Shown here piece by piece: positions 7,501 through 10,039 of a DNA stretch of 10,039 bases. Position 1 is the stretch's first letter. Each line of letters opens with the position of its first letter. The position numbers and the translations under genes are program-made. A model generated the notes under the pieces. The model worked only from the letters and a program-made list of their open reading frames with translations, did not search any database and was not told where the DNA came from. Source of the stretch: Hyphomonadaceae bacterium (GTDB lineage: Bacteria; Pseudomonadota; Alphaproteobacteria; Caulobacterales; Hyphomonadaceae); the NCBI GenBank assembly GCA_030696545.1, contig JAUYSA010000445.1, positions 1 to 10,039 of the forward strand. Reading direction: 5' to 3'.

Positions 7501-7906
7501 CTTGCGCAAAGATGTCGGCCTGCACCTCCTGCCGCGCGCGAGGGGAGTAGGCGACGACGCGATCCGAACCGGTCTCGATAGGCTGCCCCCCGAAGCCGGC
7601 CTCCGTCGATCTGATCATGAAGGCCGTCTCGTCGTGCAGCCAATAGTGGCCGAGCTCATGGGCGGCCACGACGGCTTTCTGGCTGCCGTCGAGATTGGAT
7701 GCCAGCCGAACGAACCCGTCGTCGCGTTCCAATGCGCCAAGCACCCCGGGGCCGAAGACCGTTCCGGGATCGAATTCGTCGACCTGAAGCTTTGCGATCT
7801 TTAGTCCCGATCTGACGAGCGCATCGGCCGTATTGGCCGATGCCTTCGCGGCGGCTTCCCTATGGCGCTGGCGCGCCTTCAAACGAATGTCGCGCCAGAT
7901 ATCCAT
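4553..7906 (-). CDS. ImmA/IrrE-type metallopeptidase - UvrD/Rep helicase - AddB-like nuclease fusion
   Basis: This 1117-residue protein combines three parts. The ImmA/IrrE-like zinc peptidase (about 1-180) has HELGH at 83-87 and third ligand E127 in EVQADIFAQEFLLP. The superfamily-1 helicase (about 195-840) has AGPGTGKT (216-223), VDEYQD (426-431), ADPRQSIYRFRGA (454-466), KTNYRS (487-492), MTIHGSKGLEF (768-778) and VALSRARD (826-833). The C-terminal RecB/AddB-like domain (about 885-1117) has iron-sulfur-type cysteines C900, C1102, C1105 and C1111. The nuclease motif keeps D1010 (PDRV), but the usual Asp-x-Lys before Thr-Gly reads RLRTG (1024-1028), so nuclease activity is doubtful. The ATG at 7906 is chosen because the regulator stop lies 2 nt upstream and MDIWRDI begins the peptidase domain; an in-frame ATG at 8074 would overlap the regulator by about 165 bases. 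Likely role: regulated DNA unwinding in stress or defence, with the peptidase cutting the neighbouring repressor. Confidence 0.9.
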   Translation of the reverse strand: MDIWRDIRLKARQRHREAAAKASANTADALVRSGLKIAKLQVDEFDPGTVFGPGVLGALERDDGFVRLASNLDGSQKAVVAAHELGHYWLHDETAFMIRSTEAGFGGQPIETGSDRVVAYSPRARQEVQADIFAQEFLLPADALREKLVVQRQRPSKIAEDAGLPVEFVRMQAIRALLLPPLTAPVTTEASGPGHPLDPEQREAAEWDERPLILDAGPGTGKTRTLIARIRHLIEKEVPPSNILALTYSNKAAAEMIERIETVSPASAPLIWVGTFHAFGLELLRLHHQAAGLPPDFKVLDEAMALAVLEGLLADLDLVHFQNLWDPTLELKPILKAISRAKDEMVSYQEYETAAAEALRDAASPEEIERAEKAVEVGRVYRIYQHALLDQHCLDFGDLVYRSTELLSHNPAIRDAVRAKHRHVLVDEYQDVNFASTSLLEQITDRGKRLWVVADPRQSIYRFRGAAPANTVDFTNRYPGAQRRQLKTNYRSCETAVRVFERFGAGIAAAPRPAASWKAHRGKVGFVELVQAPDLQSEAVAMRDQIERLRSLGIGYEDQAILAGTHLCLARFGRILQELGVPILYLGDLFERPEIRDLLALISLGAEPGGVGLVRVAQFPQYAATREDAIRVIAHAREAKEDVVAACAKAGTIAGVSPTGAAGLRLLSQHLSGTEWKTSSWHLLSHYLLEASDYLRPLLDAGNRRSQQSLVAIYQLLKFCREHLDANRGVGGRRKLLDDIRRLERLDDDRQLRIIPPEAAGIAAVRMMTIHGSKGLEFPAVHLPQVATRYVPGSRRAVTCPAPKGLERLELSPAEHEAETECLFFVALSRARDAMTISHARQYTAKATCNPSKFLKDLGGVLPSARTASLSQGMSSNAVRIPIPPQAEFEERHLEVYSKCPARYRYEVIDGLRGPGDDSAYLKFHGCVRKTIRWIFDEIGEGRTVTAPLAVAQLNAIWAEQGPDHAFAPLYLAEATKMVEGAANMPMLGIDAGRAWFADVAGKRITMRPDRVVLSPTGGILVQRLRTGRKTKSEPTKPIWELLQLAGRQMFPGQAVELEAYYPARSDRSPIPTAAGKGLEGYAESIAGIERGEFAPVASKDCPTCQFYFVCTSEDFS

Positions 7907-7908
7907 GA

Positions 7909-8457
7909 TCAGCCCTCGTCGGAAAGCCAGAAGGATCGGCGATCCTCGTCCATATCCGAACTGCGAATGGCCTCCTCCCAAGTCCTCTGGCGACCGGTGC
8001 TCGGCGCAGCCTTCGCTTTGAACGCGGGCGTCGGCGCCGTCTCGCGCGACGACCTCACGATGGATTCGAACCAATCCATGGCCCTATCGATCTGCGCGGC
8101 TCCCAGGCGAGCGAAGCGCTTCGGGATGGTTGCCGGGTCGATCCGACCGGAGTTGATATCCGAGACGACCGATCGCGATATGTCGAGCCGATCGGCAAAG
8201 TCGCGCAGCGACGTTCCGGCTTCCTGAAGCGCAGCGCGTAGAGTGACAGTCTCGCCGACGAGAGGTCGCGCGGCTGCCGCAGCCTGCGTCGAGGCCAGCA
8301 GTTCCATGTCCATGATCTCGACCGCATGGGCGCGGATCTCGTCCGCGAACTGAGGGTAACGACTCGTCCAGACGTTCAGCAATTCGGGAGAGATCGGGTC
8401 CGCGACCTGGTGAAATTCGAATAGGACGTCGTCGAGTGTTTCGGATGCGCTGGTCAT
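7909..8457 (-). CDS. Helix-turn-helix regulator, likely substrate of the adjacent ImmA-type peptidase
   Basis: This 182-residue protein has an N-terminal helical segment (about 8-55, with WTSRYPQFADEIRAHAVEI). An XRE/lambda-repressor-like HTH follows at about 72-118 (LRDFADRLDISRSVVSDINS at 84-103). A Pro/Ala-rich linker (138-155) leads to a short acidic tail with TWEEAIRSSDMDEDRRSFWL. ImmR/ImmA and DdrO/IrrE pairs place such a repressor directly before its protease gene, and the peptidase cleaves the repressor under stress. By analogy this protein may repress the operon until it is cut by the peptidase domain encoded 2 nt downstream. The ATG overlaps the sigma gene stop as ATGA (8457-8454), so translation is coupled. 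I cannot name a specific family beyond the HTH class. Confidence 0.8.
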   Translation of the reverse strand: MTSASETLDDVLFEFHQVADPISPELLNVWTSRYPQFADEIRAHAVEIMDMELLASTQAAAAARPLVGETVTLRAALQEAGTSLRDFADRLDISRSVVSDINSGRIDPATIPKRFARLGAAQIDRAMDWFESIVRSSRETAPTPAFKAKAAPSTGRQRTWEEAIRSSDMDEDRRSFWLSDEG

Positions 8458-9113
8458 TTGTTCGATCCCAAGATTTCAACGATCTGCCTTTCGGCCTTCT
8501 CGACCCAGTCCTGGACGGTTTTCGGCGTCTTCCCAAGCATCACGGCAATGCTCTCATTCGGGTTGGAAGACGTGTAGCGAAAGCCCAGGCGGTGCAGCTG
8601 GAAGGCCTTTCGTTGCAGATGCGGTAGCTTCGCGATGGTGTCGGCGATGATGGCGTTGTCTTCCGGACTGAGTTGGTTCCAGTCCGGCGGCTCGCGCGCG
8701 ATGCCCGTCTCGGGATCGATGGCCTCTTGCTCGATGACGTCGCGATCCTTGAGAGACGCCCTGATCCGGTCCACCAATCGTTGGCGAAGCTTGGCGTGGA
8801 AGGCTGTCTCGAAGCCGACCCCATCGGCGGCGGACGGCGTCAAGACCGCAACGGTGAGGATCTCTATGACCTCTTCGATGACCTCGCGCCCGCCATCGAC
8901 CAGGTCCTGACGAACGCGCGGCCGAAGGTAAGCCCTGGCCAGATCCGTCAAATGCTTGAGGAGCTTGCCCCTCAGGTGATCCTGCTGCGGCTGGTCGAGC
9001 TGACGGCAGGCTCGGACCACCTCTTCAGGCCTTCGCGTTCGAAGACGGTCTGCATCGCTAAGCTCCTTCCATTCGGACCACCAATCGGCCGCCGATTTGT
9101 TCTGCGTGTCCAA
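8454..9113 (-). CDS. Sigma-70-like factor, first gene of the operon (TTG start)
   Basis: This 219-residue protein has a region-2-like helical part (about 45-125, with FETAFHAKLRQRLVDRIR at 101-118). A region-4-like HTH sits at the C-terminus (about 150-215: LSPEDNAIIADTIAKLP, LQRKAFQLHRLGFRY, ESIAVMLGKTPKTVQDWVEK). This is the layout of a small, divergent sigma-70 or ECF-like factor. The region-2 core is weak, so a sigma-like DNA-binding protein without polymerase binding is possible. The start is a TTG at 9113. An in-frame TAA at 9126-9128 lies just upstream, no other usual start codon lies between, and AAGGGGG (9121-9127) is 7 nt upstream. No in-frame ATG occurs before residue 192. The gene probably directs transcription of its own operon. 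Confidence 0.75.
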   Translation of the reverse strand: MDTQNKSAADWWSEWKELSDADRLRTRRPEEVVRACRQLDQPQQDHLRGKLLKHLTDLARAYLRPRVRQDLVDGGREVIEEVIEILTVAVLTPSAADGVGFETAFHAKLRQRLVDRIRASLKDRDVIEQEAIDPETGIAREPPDWNQLSPEDNAIIADTIAKLPHLQRKAFQLHRLGFRYTSSNPNESIAVMLGKTPKTVQDWVEKAERQIVEILGSNK

Positions 9114-9120
9114 GAATGCG

Positions 9121-9127
9121 CCCCCTT
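9121..9127 (-). promoter_or_regulatory. Ribosome binding site that decides the TTG start of the sigma-like gene
   Basis: On the minus strand AAGGGGG lies 7 nt before TTG at 9113. It overlaps an in-frame TAA at 9126-9128, so translation cannot begin further upstream. Confidence 0.65.
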
Positions 9128-9129
9128 AC

Positions 9130-9166
9130 TTCAGCGAGCGCCTGACCCATTAGCGAACGGTCAGGC
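9130..9166 (-). promoter_or_regulatory. Candidate operator upstream of the operon: box plus 8-bp dyad
   Basis: GCCTGACC (9140-9147) and GGTCAGGC (9159-9166) are perfect inverted arms with an 11-base spacer. This is a typical size for a dimeric HTH repressor site, ending 26 bases before the TTG start. The left arm forms part of the composite TTCAGCGA-N3-CCTGACCC (9130-9148), which recurs at 4517-4533. A further CTGACC lies at 9231-9236. I could not identify a convincing -35/-10 pair nearby. Binding by the operon's HTH protein is inferred. Confidence 0.5.
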
Positions 9167-9364
9167 GGCCATCCGGTAGTTCTTGAAACTTTTTTGTCGC
9201 CGATCGCCGGCAAGTTGCAAAGTGTCGATGCTGACCGTGATTCGCGCAACGAGATGCATCGCCCCATGCCGCTCAGCGACATCCAACCTCCTTTCGAAGA
9301 CGAGTTGACCGCCGGATCCGGAACCGCTCGGCCCATCGAAAGCCGACCGGCGGTCGCCGCTCAT
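9161..9364 (-). CDS. Possible small protein upstream of the operon (doubtful)
   Basis: An ATG at 9364 opens a 67-residue frame ending in TGA at 9161-9163, 47 bases before the sigma gene start. Its middle and end (QLVFERRLDV, HLVARITVSIDTLQLAGDRR, KSFKNYRMAA) read like a real folded protein, and about two thirds of third positions are G or C. Against it are a poor Shine-Dalgarno site and a competing frame: an ATG at 9282 has a strong AAAGGAGG (9287-9294) only 4 nt upstream and opens a 74-residue frame that overlaps the sigma gene start. No family is recognised. The stop codon lies inside the candidate operator. Confidence 0.3.
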   Translation of the reverse strand: MSGDRRSAFDGPSGSGSGGQLVFERRLDVAERHGAMHLVARITVSIDTLQLAGDRRQKSFKNYRMAA

Positions 9365-9604
9365 CAGGGGACCGCTTTGGGTCGCCCGGCCGCTCGGTTG
9401 CCGATCTCCTTACATCGCCCAGGAGCAGATCTTCCGGATGTCAGCAACGGGCCAAATATGCCTTTCCCAGGAGAAGACAGATGACGCATTGGGCCACCTC
9501 CGCCGGATGCTCCGACAGAAAGCGGTTTCGGAACCCGCTGAAGGGAACCCCCGGGAATGAGCATGTGAGGCCGTTCCGGGCTCTCGAACCGGAACGGATT
9601 TCCG
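9365..9604. other. Divergent intergenic region with little recognisable content
   Basis: This stretch separates the minus-strand operon from the plus-strand gene at 9605. Apart from the inverted repeat at 9571-9597 and the doubtful small frame beginning at 9481, I see no gene, RNA or mobile element. Promoters for the plus-strand gene should lie here, but no convincing -35/-10 pair is visible. Confidence 0.5.
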
Positions 9605-9639
9605 ATGACGACTTTGAACGATGGCGTGAAGACTGCTGA
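9481..9639 (+). CDS. Possible small leader protein before the right-edge gene (doubtful)
   Basis: An ATG at 9481 opens a 52-residue frame (MTHWATSAGCSDRKRF at the start, EPERISDDDFERWREDC at the end). It is preceded by AGGAG with a 7-nt spacer, a much better ribosome site than that of the next gene. Its end overlaps the 9605 gene by 35 bases in another frame, so it might couple translation to that gene. No family is recognised, and the frame may be chance. Confidence 0.3.
   Translation: MTHWATSAGCSDRKRFRNPLKGTPGNEHVRPFRALEPERISDDDFERWREDC
9571..9597 (+). promoter_or_regulatory. Perfect 9-bp inverted repeat before the right-edge gene
   Basis: CCGTTCCGG (9571-9579) and CCGGAACGG (9589-9597) are exact inverted arms around a 9-base spacer, ending 7 bases before the ATG at 9605. 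It could be a repressor operator. In mRNA it could be a hairpin that hides the weak ribosome site lying in its right arm. Confidence 0.5.
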
Positions 9640-10039
9640 GGATGAAGCGCGCCCGACGGCTGGCGATCTCGGGCGCTATGCGCGGGCTTATCGGCTCAGC
9701 ACCGAGCATGCCCGGATGTTCCCGATGTGGCAGGCGGCGCTGGCCCATGCGCTGCTGCTCGAACATGATGGAGATGCGGTCCATGCTGACCGGGGCAACC
9801 TGAACGGCCGACAGCTGGCGGAAGGCGCGCGCTCTATGGCGCGGACGTTCGCCCTGCTGATCGCCGAGGCGCCTGCCCGCAACGAGCAGGAGCTCGAGCA
9901 GAAGATCGAGATCTACGAGACGATGAACTTCCTGCCGGGCGAGATGGAGCGCTCGCGCACGGCTTACATGGTGGAGATCGCCATGCACGCCGACGCAAGC
10001 GCGCTCGGCATCAAGCTGCGCAAGGAGCCGGTCGCGACC
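9605..10039 (+). CDS. Unrecognised protein, 5' part only (runs off the window)
   Basis: An ATG at 9605 opens 145 codons with no stop before the window end. The ATG is the first possible start after an in-frame TGA at 9566-9568. The visible protein looks soluble and mostly helical: no signal peptide or membrane segment, a helical stretch around MFPMWQAALAHALLLEH and a charged EQELEQKIEIYETM segment. I do not recognise a family. It is divergent from the operon, so it may be an unrelated neighbour or a second unit controlled from the same intergenic region. Its ribosome site is weak (ACGGA), and an inverted repeat lies immediately upstream. Confidence 0.7.
   Translation, partial: MTTLNDGVKTAEDEARPTAGDLGRYARAYRLSTEHARMFPMWQAALAHALLLEHDGDAVHADRGNLNGRQLAEGARSMARTFALLIAEAPARNEQELEQKIEIYETMNFLPGEMERSRTAYMVEIAMHADASALGIKLRKEPVAT

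Noticed and set aside
6731..7804. 357-codon open frame on the plus strand, and similar ones at 5012-5905 and 3896-4711
   Set aside because: All are antisense to well-supported enzyme genes whose motifs are clear; the translations lack any family signature.
7907..8074. Longer start (ATG at 8074) for the peptidase-helicase gene
   Set aside because: It would overlap the HTH gene by about 165 bases and add residues not belonging to the peptidase domain; the ATG at 7906 is 2 nt after the HTH stop.
9058..9282. 74-codon minus-strand frame starting at 9282 with a strong AAAGGAGG site
   Set aside because: It overlaps the sigma gene start by more than 50 bases in another frame and its translation resembles no protein; kept only as a rival to the 9161-9364 frame.
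9194..9484. 96-codon plus-strand frame in the divergent region
   Set aside because: Proline- and alanine-rich translation without domain character or a convincing ribosome site.
1..10039. CRISPR arrays, tRNA or rRNA genes
   Set aside because: No regularly spaced repeats and no tRNA- or rRNA-like segments were noticed in either strand.

Overview
The window is GC-rich, with codon use dominated by G/C third positions. The insertion sequences are of kinds common in rhizobia and related bacteria. It most likely comes from the accessory genome of an alphaproteobacterium, probably Hyphomicrobiales; this is inferred from sequence style and no housekeeping gene is present to prove it.

Left part (1-1747), a nested pile of insertion sequences. 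The first 79 bases look like the terminus of an IS21-family element. It cuts the transposase gene of an IS630-family element after codon 76 (remnant 80-307, minus strand). A complete IS110-family element of the IS1111 group (about 335-1687) sits between that gene start and what looks like the outer end of the same IS630 element (about 1688-1747). The IS1111-type element has an intact 340-residue DEDD transposase (416-1438), perfect 14-bp subterminal inverted repeats, and a 246-bp non-coding right end where a bridge/seek guide RNA is expected.

Centre and right (1832-9113), one compact minus-strand operon of six genes, read from right to left. They are: a sigma-70-like factor (TTG start, 9113-8454); a helix-turn-helix regulator (8457-7909, ATGA overlap); a 1117-residue fusion of an ImmA/IrrE-type metallopeptidase, a UvrD/Rep helicase and a RecB/AddB-like nuclease domain with four iron-sulfur-type cysteines (7906-4553, 2-nt gap); after a 90-nt gap, two ubiquitin-like domains fused to a prokaryotic E2-fold domain (4462-3596); a JAB/JAMM isopeptidase fused to a ThiF/E1 adenylyltransferase (3594-2197, 1-nt gap); and a small zinc-binding protein of the DUF6527 type (2191-1832, 5-nt gap). 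The last three form a bacterial multi-ubiquitin (poly-Ubl) module of a type already described in comparative genomics. The first three look like a control and DNA-processing module, in which a repressor and its protease would sit beside a dedicated sigma factor. A composite box with an associated inverted repeat occurs twice, upstream of the sigma gene and upstream of the ubiquitin-like gene. This suggests that the two halves are co-regulated. The likely role is a stress- or phage-responsive defence system; that is inference.

Right end (9114-10039): a divergent intergenic region of about 490 bp with inverted repeats and two doubtful small ORFs, then the first 145 codons of an unrecognised plus-strand gene that runs off the window.
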